This document shows, piece by piece, positions 1-8,440 of a stretch of 64,000 nt of DNA. A program made the translations under genes and the position numbers. The stretch spans positions 1,226,001-1,290,000 of the forward strand of contig JACJZS010000002.1 of assembly GCA_020635515.1 (NCBI GenBank), in the 5' to 3' direction. This DNA is from Flavobacteriales bacterium. GTDB lineage: Bacteria > Bacteroidota > Bacteroidia > Flavobacteriales > Weeksellaceae. The number at the start of each line of letters is the position of its first letter. Position 1 is the first letter of the stretch. Under the pieces are notes generated by a model. The model searched no databases and was not told the DNA's origin. It worked only from the letters and a program-made list of their open reading frames with translations.

Positions 1-1
1 A

Positions 2-1966
2 GATGGTATTCCTCAGTATAAATTGACGTATAAAGGAGAGCCAATAATTAAAAAAAGCCAATTGGGACTTGAGCTAAAGGGAAAGAAATTAGTGGAAGAT
101 TTTGATGTTTTGGGTTCAAGTACTTCAACTTTTAATGAAACATGGAGTCCAGTTTTGGGAGAATATTCTGAAATTAGGAATAATTACAATGAACTGTTAG
201 TTGAGTTGCAACAGCAAGACTCAGAAATTAAGTTAAATCTTGTTTTTAGATTGTACGATAGCGGTTTAGGGTTTAGGTATGAGATTCCCGCACAAAAAGA
301 GATTCATTATTTTGAATTAATGAATGAAAATACGGAATTTAATCTTACAGGAAACCATAAAGCATTTTGGATACCAGGAGATTATGATTCTCAAGAGTAT
401 GTGTATAACGAAACAAAACTAAGTGAAATAGACAACGATAAATTAAATCTAAATAATGGAGTTTCTGTGAAATCTATAGGAGGAAGATATGTTGTTCAAT
501 CTCCCTTGATGATGAAGACGGAAGATAGTATCTATGTTACTATTTTTGAAGCAGCAGTGGATAATTATCCCGTAATGCATCTTAACTTAGATAAGGAAAA
601 ATATTCTTTTCAAGCTAATTTAGCGTCTAATACTGTGGGAAGTACAGCATTTTTAAGAACACCATTCCATTCTCCTTGGAGGACAATAATTGCAAGTGAT
701 GATGCTCGTGAAATACTCTCGGCAAACAGAATGATTTTAAATTTGAATGAACCGTCTAAAATAGAAGACACCTCTTGGATTAAACCAATGAAATACGTTG
801 GTGTTTGGTGGGAAATGCATGTAGGGAAAAGTACTTGGGAATATGGAAAAGAAGAAAACGGCATATTGATTCCTAACGGAAAGCATGGTGCTACTACGGA
901 AAATACAAAAAGATATATCGATTTCGCTTCAAAATACGGATTCGATGGGGTTTTAGTTGAAGGTTGGAATGTGGGTTGGGAAGATTGGTTTGGGAACTGG
1001 AAAGAAGATGTTTTTGATTTTATAACTCCTTATCCTGATTTTGACATAAAAGAAGTTTCTGAGTATGCAAAATCAAAAAATGTAGAATTAATTATGCATC
1101 ATGAAACGTCAGCGTCAGTATCTAATTATGAGCGTTGGCTCGATAGAGCGATGGATTTGATGAATGAATATGACTACTCTGCTGTAAAAACAGGATATGT
1201 TGGAAAAATTATTCCAAGAGGAGAGTATCACGACGGACAAACAATGGTAAACCATTTTAATTATGTAGCAAAAACAATGGCAGACAATAAAAAGATGGTA
1301 AATTCCCATGAAAGTACTCGTCCTACAGGAATGCACAGAACCTATCCGAATTATGTGTCAGCAGAGGCGGCTCGTGGAAATGAGTTTAATGCTTGGAGTA
1401 AAGGAAATCCGCCATCACACGAAACTATACTTCCTTTTACTCGATTGATGGGAGGTCCTATGGATTATACACCAGGTATTTTTGAGATAAAAATGAATCA
1501 TTATAATCCCAACTCTGATTTTCAAGTTCATACGACATTAGCAAAACAATTGGCTCTTTATGTAACGATGTATTCGCCTATCCAAATGGCGGCAGATTTA
1601 CCAGAAAATTACGAACGTTATTCCGATGCGTTTCAGTTTATTGTTGATGTTCCTGCTGATTGGCAAGATACCAAGATACTTGAAGCAGAACCAAATGATT
1701 ATGTAGTAATTGCAAGAAAGAAAAAGGGGAAAGATGAGTGGTTCTTAGGTGCAATTACTGATGAAAATGCTCGGAATTTTAAGGTAAAACTGGATTTTCT
1801 GAATAAGAATAAGAAATATAAAGCTGTAATTTATGAAGATGGAAAAGACGCTCACTGGAAAGACAATCCTAAATCATATAAAATACGAGAGTTAACGGTG
1901 GATTCTAAAACAGTTTTAAAGTTAAACTTAGCAGAAGGAGGAGGAACAGCAATTCACTTTAAATAG
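2..1966 (+). CDS. Glycoside hydrolase family 97 alpha-glucosidase (SusB-like), 5' truncated by window
   Basis: The reading frame is open to the first bases of the window, so the true N terminus lies outside; 654 residues are visible against about 700 for the family. GH97 enzymes cleave terminal alpha-glucosidic bonds of starch-type oligosaccharides, usually in the periplasm. An N-terminal beta-sandwich is followed by a barrel with the GH97 signature WWEMHVGKSTWEYG. The three glutamates used by inverting SusB-type enzymes appear conserved: HHET (codon 1103), SHES (codon 1310) and RGNEF (codon 1382). This suggests an inverting alpha-glucosidase rather than the retaining GH97 subgroup, which uses an Asp. 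A C-terminal beta domain follows. No SusC/SusD genes are visible on this side; the locus may extend upstream. Confidence 0.9.
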   Translation, partial: DGIPQYKLTYKGEPIIKKSQLGLELKGKKLVEDFDVLGSSTSTFNETWSPVLGEYSEIRNNYNELLVELQQQDSEIKLNLVFRLYDSGLGFRYEIPAQKEIHYFELMNENTEFNLTGNHKAFWIPGDYDSQEYVYNETKLSEIDNDKLNLNNGVSVKSIGGRYVVQSPLMMKTEDSIYVTIFEAAVDNYPVMHLNLDKEKYSFQANLASNTVGSTAFLRTPFHSPWRTIIASDDAREILSANRMILNLNEPSKIEDTSWIKPMKYVGVWWEMHVGKSTWEYGKEENGILIPNGKHGATTENTKRYIDFASKYGFDGVLVEGWNVGWEDWFGNWKEDVFDFITPYPDFDIKEVSEYAKSKNVELIMHHETSASVSNYERWLDRAMDLMNEYDYSAVKTGYVGKIIPRGEYHDGQTMVNHFNYVAKTMADNKKMVNSHESTRPTGMHRTYPNYVSAEAARGNEFNAWSKGNPPSHETILPFTRLMGGPMDYTPGIFEIKMNHYNPNSDFQVHTTLAKQLALYVTMYSPIQMAADLPENYERYSDAFQFIVDVPADWQDTKILEAEPNDYVVIARKKKGKDEWFLGAITDENARNFKVKLDFLNKNKKYKAVIYEDGKDAHWKDNPKSYKIRELTVDSKTVLKLNLAEGGGTAIHFK

Positions 1967-2143
1967 TATATGATTTTTGATAGGTTTTCTGCCTCGGTTT
2001 ATTTATTTAATTGATATGTAACTAATTGTTAAATAGTTCATTATATTCTTTTGTGTTTGTTTTTTATATACAGTAATGTTCTTCTGAATGAAATGATATA
2101 AAAAAAAGCTCCATTAGCCTTAGAGAAAGTCCTTTTTTTGTGT

Positions 2144-2151
2144 TATTTTTG
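2144..2151 (+). promoter_or_regulatory. Promoter -7 element for enolase
   Basis: TATTTTTG matches the Bacteroidota -7 consensus TAnnTTTG and lies 15 bases before the chosen enolase start. No clear -33 TTG is seen at the expected spacing. Its position rules out the longer enolase reading frame that would begin at 2140. Confidence 0.55.
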
Positions 2152-2166
2152 CAAAAAAATAAAGTT

Positions 2167-3459
2167 ATGAGTAGCATTTCACACATTCATGCAAGACAAA
2201 TTTTAGATTCAAGAGGTAACCCAACAGTAGAAGTTGATGTAATTACCGAAAACGGAATACTTGGTAGAGCGGCAGTTCCATCGGGAGCATCTACAGGAGA
2301 ACACGAAGCGGTAGAGTTGAGAGATGGAGGAAAAGACTACATGGGAAAAGCTGTTTTTAAAGCGGTAGAAAACGTAAATGAGGTTATTGCTCCAGAACTA
2401 ATCGGTTATACGGTATTTGAGCAAAATGCTATTGACAAGTTAATGATAGAGTTAGATGGAACTCCAAACAAAGGTAAGTTAGGAGCTAATGCAATTTTAG
2501 GAGTTTCTTTAGCTGTGGCTAAGGCAGCTGCAAATGAATTAGGATTACCATTGTTTAGATACGTAGGAGGAGTTAGCGGAAATACACTTCCTGTTCCTAT
2601 GATGAACATCATCAACGGAGGTTCGCATTCAGATGCACCTATTGCATTCCAAGAGTTTATGATTATGCCAGTAAAAGCAGATTCTATTACTCAAGCATTA
2701 CAAATGGGAACAGAAATATTCCATAATTTAAAGAAAATATTACACGATAGAAATTTATCTACTGCTGTAGGAGATGAAGGAGGATTTGCACCTAATTTTG
2801 AAGGAGGAACAGAAGATGCATTAGATACTGTTAAAAAAGCAGTAGAACAAGCAGGATATACATTTGGTTCTGACATTAAAATCGCGTTAGACTGTGCTTC
2901 GTCAGAATTCTATGAAAATGGAGTTTATGACTATACTAAGTTTGAAGGAGATGCAGGTAAAAAGAGAACTTCTCAAGAACAAGCAGATTATTTAGCTGAA
3001 TTATGTGCAAAATATCCTATCATATCTATTGAAGATGGAATGGATGAAAATGACTGGGAAGGATGGAAATACCTTACAGAAAAAATAGGAGATAAAGTAC
3101 AGTTGGTAGGAGATGATTTATTTGTAACCAACGTAGAACGTCTTTCAAGAGGAATTGAAGAAGGAATTGGGAATTCAATATTGATAAAAGTTAATCAAAT
3201 AGGAACTTTAACAGAAACTATAGCAGCTGTGAATATGGCACATAATGCTGGATATACTTCAATTATGTCTCACCGTTCAGGGGAAACAGAAGATAACACA
3301 ATTGCTGATTTAGCTGTAGCATTAAATTGTGGACAGATAAAAACAGGTTCTGCGTCTCGTTCTGATAGAATGGCAAAATACAATCAGTTATTAAGAATTG
3401 AAGAAATGCTAGGAGAGGTAGCTTATTATCCTCAAGAAAAAGCATTTAAAGTAAAATAG
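2167..3459 (+). CDS. eno: Enolase (phosphopyruvate hydratase)
   Basis: Catalyses 2-phosphoglycerate to phosphoenolpyruvate in glycolysis and gluconeogenesis, in the cytoplasm. The 430-residue length is typical. Visible motifs are HARQILDSRGNPTVEVDV at the N terminus, GDEGGFAPN in the middle and the C-terminal SHRSGETED signature. ATG 2167 was chosen because it gives the standard N terminus. An in-frame extension to 2140 would begin inside the promoter. It stands alone between a GH97 gene and citrate synthase, with its own promoter and a hairpin terminator downstream. Confidence 0.98.
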   Translation: MSSISHIHARQILDSRGNPTVEVDVITENGILGRAAVPSGASTGEHEAVELRDGGKDYMGKAVFKAVENVNEVIAPELIGYTVFEQNAIDKLMIELDGTPNKGKLGANAILGVSLAVAKAAANELGLPLFRYVGGVSGNTLPVPMMNIINGGSHSDAPIAFQEFMIMPVKADSITQALQMGTEIFHNLKKILHDRNLSTAVGDEGGFAPNFEGGTEDALDTVKKAVEQAGYTFGSDIKIALDCASSEFYENGVYDYTKFEGDAGKKRTSQEQADYLAELCAKYPIISIEDGMDENDWEGWKYLTEKIGDKVQLVGDDLFVTNVERLSRGIEEGIGNSILIKVNQIGTLTETIAAVNMAHNAGYTSIMSHRSGETEDNTIADLAVALNCGQIKTGSASRSDRMAKYNQLLRIEEMLGEVAYYPQEKAFKVK

Positions 3460-3477
3460 TTTTTTTGAGCTACTAAA

Positions 3478-3510
3478 ATATGGGGAGTCAACAATTGATT
3501 TCCCATATAT
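3478..3510 (+). terminator. Hairpin terminator after enolase
   Basis: ATATGGGGA (3478-3486) pairs with TTCCCATAT (3500-3508), with one G-T pair, around a 13-base loop. The tail is AT-rich but is not a clean T run, so termination strength is uncertain. Confidence 0.55.
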
Positions 3511-3536
3511 TTTATATATAGTTTAGTTTTTTTTCG

Positions 3537-3543
3537 TACCTTG
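3537..3543 (+). promoter_or_regulatory. Possible -7 element for citrate synthase
   Basis: TACCTTG followed by TG resembles TAnnTTTG imperfectly, 23 bases before the gltA start and just after the enolase hairpin. It is the best candidate in this gap, but it is a weak match. Confidence 0.35.
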
Positions 3544-3566
3544 TGAATCAAATTTAAATACAAAGA

Positions 3567-4850
3567 ATGTCATCAAACGTTAAGATATCATACAATAATA
3601 GCGAAGTCGAATTGCCAATCGTAAAAAGTGTTTATGGTGCTGATGCGGTAGATATTTCTACACTAAAAGCACAGACAGGATTAATTACTTTAGATGTAGG
3701 TTTTAAAAACACAGGATCTACAAAAAGCAGAATAACTTACTTAGATGGTGCCGAAGGAAAACTTCTGTATAGAGGATATCCTATAGAGCAACTTTCTGAA
3801 AAGTCAACTTTTACAGAAGTAATGTATCTATTGTTACACGGAGAATTACCTACCTTAAACCAGTTAGAAAAGTTTGAAAGAGATATTATGGAGCATTGTT
3901 ATGTTTCGCAAGAAATGGAACAAATTCTTCAGAACTTCCCTAGATCAGCTCATCCTATGGGAGTTTTATCTTCTTTAACAAGTGCTCTTACTGCGTTTAA
4001 TCCAAGGATAGTTGATGTGAAATCGCCTGAGGATATGTATGAAGCAACACTTATGATGTTAGGTAAGTTTATGGTTTTATGTACATGGACTTATCGTAAA
4101 AAGTTTGGATTGCCAATTAACTATTCTAATCCTAAGTTGGATTATGTTTCTAATTTTCATCAGATGATGTTTAGAAAACCGTTTGAAGAATACAAAGTTG
4201 ATCCTGTAGTAATTGATTCACTAAATAAATTATTTATATTACATGCAGACCACGAGCAGAATTGTTCTACATCTGCGGTTCGTATTACGGGTTCTTCTCA
4301 TGCAGGTTTATTTGCTTCTATTTCAGCAGGAGTTTCTGCCTTGTGGGGACCATTGCACGGAGGAGCAAACCAAGCAGTAATCGAAATGTTGGAGATGATA
4401 AAACACGATGGAGGAGATTTACAAAAATGGGTAGATAAAGCTAAAGATAAATCTGATGATTTCCGTTTAATGGGATTCGGACATAGAGTATACAAAAACT
4501 TTGATCCTAGAGCAAAAATCATTAAAAAAGCATGTGATGGTATTCTAGAAAAATTAGGTGTAGAAGATGAGGTGCTAGAAATAGCAAAAGGATTGGAGAA
4601 AGTAGCTTTAGAAGATCCTTATTTTGTTGAAAGAAAACTGTACCCGAATGTAGATTTCTATTCTGGTATTATTTATAGAGCATTAGGAATACCTACAGAA
4701 ATGTTTACTGTTATGTTTGCATTAGGAAGACTACCTGGTTGGATTTCTCAGTGGAAAGAAATGAGAGATAATAATGAGCCAATAGGACGTCCAATGCAAG
4801 TATATATAGGAGCAGAAAGACGTGATTATGTTCCAATGAATGAGCGTTAA
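3567..4850 (+). CDS. gltA: Citrate synthase
   Basis: Condenses oxaloacetate and acetyl-CoA to citrate, the entry to the TCA cycle. The 427 residues fit the hexameric type II bacterial enzyme. Visible motifs are LLYRGYPIEQL near residue 66, the active-site histidine segment GPLHGGANQAV and the signature GFGHRVYKNFDPRA. The C terminus carries RPMQVYIGAERRDYVP, typical of this family. It is preceded by the enolase terminator and followed by its own terminator, so it is probably transcribed alone. Confidence 0.98.
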   Translation: MSSNVKISYNNSEVELPIVKSVYGADAVDISTLKAQTGLITLDVGFKNTGSTKSRITYLDGAEGKLLYRGYPIEQLSEKSTFTEVMYLLLHGELPTLNQLEKFERDIMEHCYVSQEMEQILQNFPRSAHPMGVLSSLTSALTAFNPRIVDVKSPEDMYEATLMMLGKFMVLCTWTYRKKFGLPINYSNPKLDYVSNFHQMMFRKPFEEYKVDPVVIDSLNKLFILHADHEQNCSTSAVRITGSSHAGLFASISAGVSALWGPLHGGANQAVIEMLEMIKHDGGDLQKWVDKAKDKSDDFRLMGFGHRVYKNFDPRAKIIKKACDGILEKLGVEDEVLEIAKGLEKVALEDPYFVERKLYPNVDFYSGIIYRALGIPTEMFTVMFALGRLPGWISQWKEMRDNNEPIGRPMQVYIGAERRDYVPMNER

Positions 4851-4879
4851 ACTAAAAAGAATACATCGAATATTAATTA

Positions 4880-4912
4880 AAACCAAATCTACTTAGGTTT
4901 GGTTTTTTTTTC
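4880..4912 (+). terminator. Rho-independent terminator after gltA
   Basis: AAACCAAA (4880-4887) pairs perfectly with TTTGGTTT (4898-4905) around a 10-base loop, followed by a run of T to 4911. Confidence 0.8.
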
Positions 4913-4920
4913 TTCTAATA

Positions 4921-5328
4921 GAAAAAAATTACGTTAATGAGTATTATGAATGGAGTTATTTTATAGATACAAATGAATTTAAAAAATCTACGATTTTAAA
5001 AATTATAGAATTAACACCAAAAATTTATAATAGTATTGAAAAATATAAAAAAACGAATCCTAATATTTCTGTGGGACGTATAAATGAATCTGAAGATAAT
5101 ATAATCATAGATCAAGAGTTATCTAATCAAATTAAGGACATTCTTTTAGAAACTAAAACATTTAGTAATTTAGGCTTATATTTAGATAGAATTGATAAGC
5201 TAATAACAGATTTAGATGCTGTAACCAATAAAACTAAAAATGAAGTACATCGTTTTCTTAATGAGTGGTACCATCTTATTTTATTCCTGTACTTCCCAAA
5301 GCTCAATTTTTGGGAAGTACAGGAATAA
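4921..5328 (+). pseudogene. Remnant of a hypothetical gene lacking a start
   Basis: An open frame runs from inside the gltA terminator to 5328 and reads as coherent protein-like sequence, for example NEYYEWSYFIDTNEFKKS followed by a charged helical stretch. It has no in-frame ATG near its beginning; the only plausible start is GTG 5071, giving 85 residues. Its last 30 codons overlap the lipoprotein gene at 5240 in another frame and cross a long inverted repeat, so the natural 3' end may also be lost. I do not recognise the family. I read it as a gene fragment left by a deletion next to the terminator, with low certainty. Confidence 0.3.
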
Positions 5329-5641
5329 AAAATTAAACAAAATAGAATGGGGATACTTATATTTTTTAAAAGGTATAAAAAATCAATGTCTTGATTTTCT
5401 TGAACTAAAATCCGACTCTACTTTTTATGCTCCTAATTGTCGTTGCGAATCGAAAGGTATTTATACTGTTAAAAAAGACAGTTTGATACTTTTTAATGAA
5501 ACTAAAGGAGAAGGATGTAAACTTCCAATAACCAAATATAAAATCACAAAAAATAATTTAATCCGTAAAGGAGAATATCCTAATTCTATGGTGGTACTAA
5601 CAAAAAAAGAAAAAAGGCAAAATAGAAGATTTGCAGAATAA
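5240..5641 (+). CDS. Small hypothetical lipoprotein
   Basis: A 133-residue protein with a short hydrophobic leader ending ILFYSC near residue 17, consistent with a lipoprotein signal peptide although F at -3 is not canonical. The mature part has the pattern GKYRNKKL, LELKSDSTFY, KGIYTVKKDSLILF and ends in a basic tail (KKEKRQNRRF). This pattern is common in small flavobacterial envelope lipoproteins of unknown role. The signal peptide and first mature residues are encoded by a perfect 22-bp inverted repeat (5279-5330). It lies between two decayed genes, so the gene may itself be rearranged. No function is assigned. Confidence 0.55.
   Translation: MKYIVFLMSGTILFYSCTSQSSIFGKYRNKKLNKIEWGYLYFLKGIKNQCLDFLELKSDSTFYAPNCRCESKGIYTVKKDSLILFNETKGEGCKLPITKYKITKNNLIRKGEYPNSMVVLTKKEKRQNRRFAE
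5279..5330. repeat. 22-bp perfect inverted repeat with 8-base loop
   Basis: The arm at 5279-5300 is exactly reverse-complementary to 5309-5330, with loop GCTCAATT (5301-5308). The inner arm ends in CTTCCCAAA and TTTGGGAAG. The hairpin lies inside the start of the lipoprotein gene and at the end of the upstream remnant. On the plus strand it is followed by A residues, so it is not a plus-strand terminator. Confidence 0.9.
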
Positions 5642-5648
5642 ATACAAT

Positions 5649-6003
5649 ATGAAACTAATGTTTTACTTTTTACTACTTTTTATTTTTAATTCTTGCATAG
5701 ATGAAGTTACGTTAGATTTAAAACCCAATGATGCAAAAATAGTCATCGATGCAAGCATCCAATGGAACCCAAAAAGTGAAGATAACGGAGCAAATCAAGT
5801 GATGAAAATTAATCAATCTACAAATTAGTGAAATCATTCCTACAATAAGTGGAGCTAGCATTGAAGTTTCTGATTCTTTGGGAATGACTTTTCCTTTTAT
5901 TGAAACCATTAGAAATATAATTAATTCAATAGATAAAAAAGATAAACCGTACGGATTTTTCCACCTTTCAAAAGTAACCGATACAATTTATACAATTAAA
6001 TAA
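5649..6003 (+). pseudogene. Degenerate DUF4249-family lipoprotein
   Basis: The frame from ATG 5649 gives a lipoprotein leader (FIFNSCIDEV) and LDLKPNDAKIVIDASI. This closely parallels the intact DUF4249 protein at 11833 (FTLFSCVDEV, LDLKPNVEYIAVDASI). It stops at 5826-5828. Homology continues in the +1 frame as ISGASIEVSDSLG and jumps straight to the family C terminus, KPYGFFHLSKVT, ending at 6001-6003; the intact copy has IAYGYFRLSQVT. The gene therefore has one frameshift and an internal deletion of about 165 codons. DUF4249 proteins are usually encoded beside a TonB receptor, and the receptor at 6074 follows here. Confidence 0.8.
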
Positions 6004-6034
6004 GATTCCATCGGAAAACTATCAATAACATTTA

Positions 6035-6042
6035 TACCTTTG
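6035..6042 (+). promoter_or_regulatory. Promoter -7 element for TonB receptor
   Basis: TACCTTTG fits TAnnTTTG and lies 31 bases before the receptor start. No clear -33 TTG is visible. Confidence 0.5.
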
Positions 6043-6073
6043 TATGTCAAAAAAACATTAAAGATAATTTTTT

Positions 6074-8440
6074 ATGAGATTTTTTCTTTTTTTATTTTTC
6101 TGTTCGGTTTTTGCATTTTCACAAGAGAAATTTACACTTAGTGGAGTGGTAAAAGCAGAAGAAAGCAACGAAACAATTATAGATGCAATTATTTACTTTT
6201 ACGAAACCAATCAGCAGGTATCTACCAACAGTTATGGTTTTTTCTCTATAAATCTACCAGCAGGAACTCATAATTATGAAGTTATAAAGTCTGGTTATCA
6301 GCAATTTGCATCTACAATAGAAATAGATTCTGATTTACGAATAGAGATAGAGATAGACAAAAGTGAAAAAACACAGTTAAAAGAAGTAGTTATTAAGAAA
6401 AATTCAGGGAAAATAGATTTAAAAAAACCAGAATTAAGTTCTCATTCACTTGAGATAGAGCAAGTGAAAAAAATGCCAGTTCTTTTAGGAGAAGCAGATG
6501 TGCTTAAATCACTTACGTTTTTGCCAGGAGTGGTAAATGGAGGAGAAATTAGCAGTGGTATCAATGTTCGTGGTGGTGCAGTAGATCAAAATTTAATTCA
6601 GATAGATGAAGCAACTGTATTTAATTCATCGCATTTGTTTGGATTCTTTTCGGTATTTAATTCTGATGCAATTAAAGATTTAAAACTTTACAAAGGAGGA
6701 ATCCCTGCACGTTATGGAGGAAGAGTTTCTTCTGTACTGGATATTTTTCAGCGTGATGGAAACAATAAAGAATTTCATCTTAATGGAGGCGTAGGATTGT
6801 TGTCGAGCAGACTATTGGCAGAAGGTCCTTTAAAAAAAGAAAAATCCTCTTTTTTGGTGGCAGGTAGAAGTTCGTATGCTCATTTATTTCTCCCATTATT
6901 TGATTCAGGAAATAAAAACAAGGCGTATTTTTATGATTTAAATACAAAATTGAGTTTTACACTCGACGATAAAAACTCATTATTTCTTTCTGGATATTTT
7001 GGAAGAGATGTTTTTTCATTTGAAAAATCTTTTATAAATACCTACGGAAATTCCATTGCGAATGCTCGTTGGAATCATATTTTTTCGGGAAAACTGTTTA
7101 GTAATTTATCATTAATTTATAGTGATTATTACTACGGATTAACACTCGATGCCGTAGGTTTTAACTGGAATTCAGGAATTCAAAATGTGGATTTAAAATA
7201 CGATTTTAAGCATTTTATTTCTAATAAGTTGAAGCTGAACTATGGATTGCAATCCACGTATCATTTATTTAATCCAGGAATTATAGAACCAAATAATGCA
7301 GATTCTGAAATCAATCGTCAACAGTTAGACAAAAAATATGCCCTAGAGAATGCTCTTTATATGGACGTGGAACATGAAGTTACTTCTAAGTTTAATGTAG
7401 AATACGGATTGCGTTGGAGTAATTTTTTGAATTTAGGGAAGCAGAAAATCAATTACTATAAAGATAACTTACCTGTTTCGTATAATCCTGAATACGATAT
7501 ATATGAAAGTGAGAATCCAATTTCTTCTGAAATAATTAAGTCAGGTAAAGTGATTAATTCGTTTAATAATTTAGAGCCAAGGTTTTCTTTTGCATATCAG
7601 GTTTCTCCTAAGTCATCTATAAAGGGAAGTTATAATAGAATGAGTCAATATTTACATTTATTATCCAATACAAACGCTCCAACTCCTCTCGATGTATGGA
7701 CACCTTCGGGGAAGTATATAAAACCTCAAATTTTAGATCAAGTTGCATTAGGATACTTTAGAAATATAAAAAACAATATGTATTCACTAGAAGCTGAGGT
7801 GTATTATAAAGATATTAGAAATAGACTCGACTATATAGATGGAGCTGATTTGATTGCAAACAATGAAATAGAAACCGTTTTACTGAACGGAAAATCAAGA
7901 GCATACGGATTGGAATTGATGTTCCGTAAAAATAAAGGGAAATTAACAGGTTGGATTTCGTACACATTATCTAACTCTGAACAAAAAACTCCAGGAAGAA
8001 ACTCGCAAGAAACAGGAATTAACAACGGAAAATGGTATTCTACGCCATACAATCGTACGCATAATCTAGCAATTACTTCATCTTATAATTTAAATGATAA
8101 ATGGAGCTTTTCGGCAAATTTCACTTTGCTTAGTGGAATGCCAACAACCTTTGCCAATGGATATTATACCTACCAAGAGCTAACAGTTCCTGTTTATAAT
8201 TCACGAAACTCCGATAGATTACCAACGTTTCATCATTTAGATTTGGCGGCAACATTAACGCCAAAGAAAAACAAAGATAGAAAATGGAATAGTGAATGGG
8301 TTTTTGGTTTATACAATGTTTACAATAGAAGAAATCCTTCGTTTATATTCTTTGAACGAGATTCTCAAAAAGGAAATATAACCAATCAACTTTCTATTTT
8401 TGGTATTATTCCATCGGTAACGTATAACTTTAAGTTTTAA
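6074..8440 (+). CDS. TonB-dependent outer-membrane receptor with carboxypeptidase-like N domain
   Basis: 788 residues with a signal peptide ending FAFSQ near residue 17. A CarboxypepD_reg-like beta-sandwich follows (about 20-100, FTLSGVVKAEES). A plug domain comes next (about 125-230, containing SSGINVRGGAVDQNLIQID and GGIPARYGGRVSSVLDI), then a long beta barrel ending in an aromatic residue (TYNFKF). Such receptors import large or scarce substrates across the outer membrane using TonB energy. The substrate cannot be read from sequence. Members of this subgroup are typically paired with a DUF4249 lipoprotein. Here the upstream copy is broken and an intact one lies 3.4 kb downstream. Its last 4 bases overlap the end of ackA convergently. 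Confidence 0.93.
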   Translation: MRFFLFLFFCSVFAFSQEKFTLSGVVKAEESNETIIDAIIYFYETNQQVSTNSYGFFSINLPAGTHNYEVIKSGYQQFASTIEIDSDLRIEIEIDKSEKTQLKEVVIKKNSGKIDLKKPELSSHSLEIEQVKKMPVLLGEADVLKSLTFLPGVVNGGEISSGINVRGGAVDQNLIQIDEATVFNSSHLFGFFSVFNSDAIKDLKLYKGGIPARYGGRVSSVLDIFQRDGNNKEFHLNGGVGLLSSRLLAEGPLKKEKSSFLVAGRSSYAHLFLPLFDSGNKNKAYFYDLNTKLSFTLDDKNSLFLSGYFGRDVFSFEKSFINTYGNSIANARWNHIFSGKLFSNLSLIYSDYYYGLTLDAVGFNWNSGIQNVDLKYDFKHFISNKLKLNYGLQSTYHLFNPGIIEPNNADSEINRQQLDKKYALENALYMDVEHEVTSKFNVEYGLRWSNFLNLGKQKINYYKDNLPVSYNPEYDIYESENPISSEIIKSGKVINSFNNLEPRFSFAYQVSPKSSIKGSYNRMSQYLHLLSNTNAPTPLDVWTPSGKYIKPQILDQVALGYFRNIKNNMYSLEAEVYYKDIRNRLDYIDGADLIANNEIETVLLNGKSRAYGLELMFRKNKGKLTGWISYTLSNSEQKTPGRNSQETGINNGKWYSTPYNRTHNLAITSSYNLNDKWSFSANFTLLSGMPTTFANGYYTYQELTVPVYNSRNSDRLPTFHHLDLAATLTPKKNKDRKWNSEWVFGLYNVYNRRNPSFIFFERDSQKGNITNQLSIFGIIPSVTYNFKF

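Noticed and set aside
2140..2166. Longer enolase reading frame starting upstream of ATG 2167
   Set aside because: It starts within the -7 promoter element and adds residues not found in the standard enolase N terminus.
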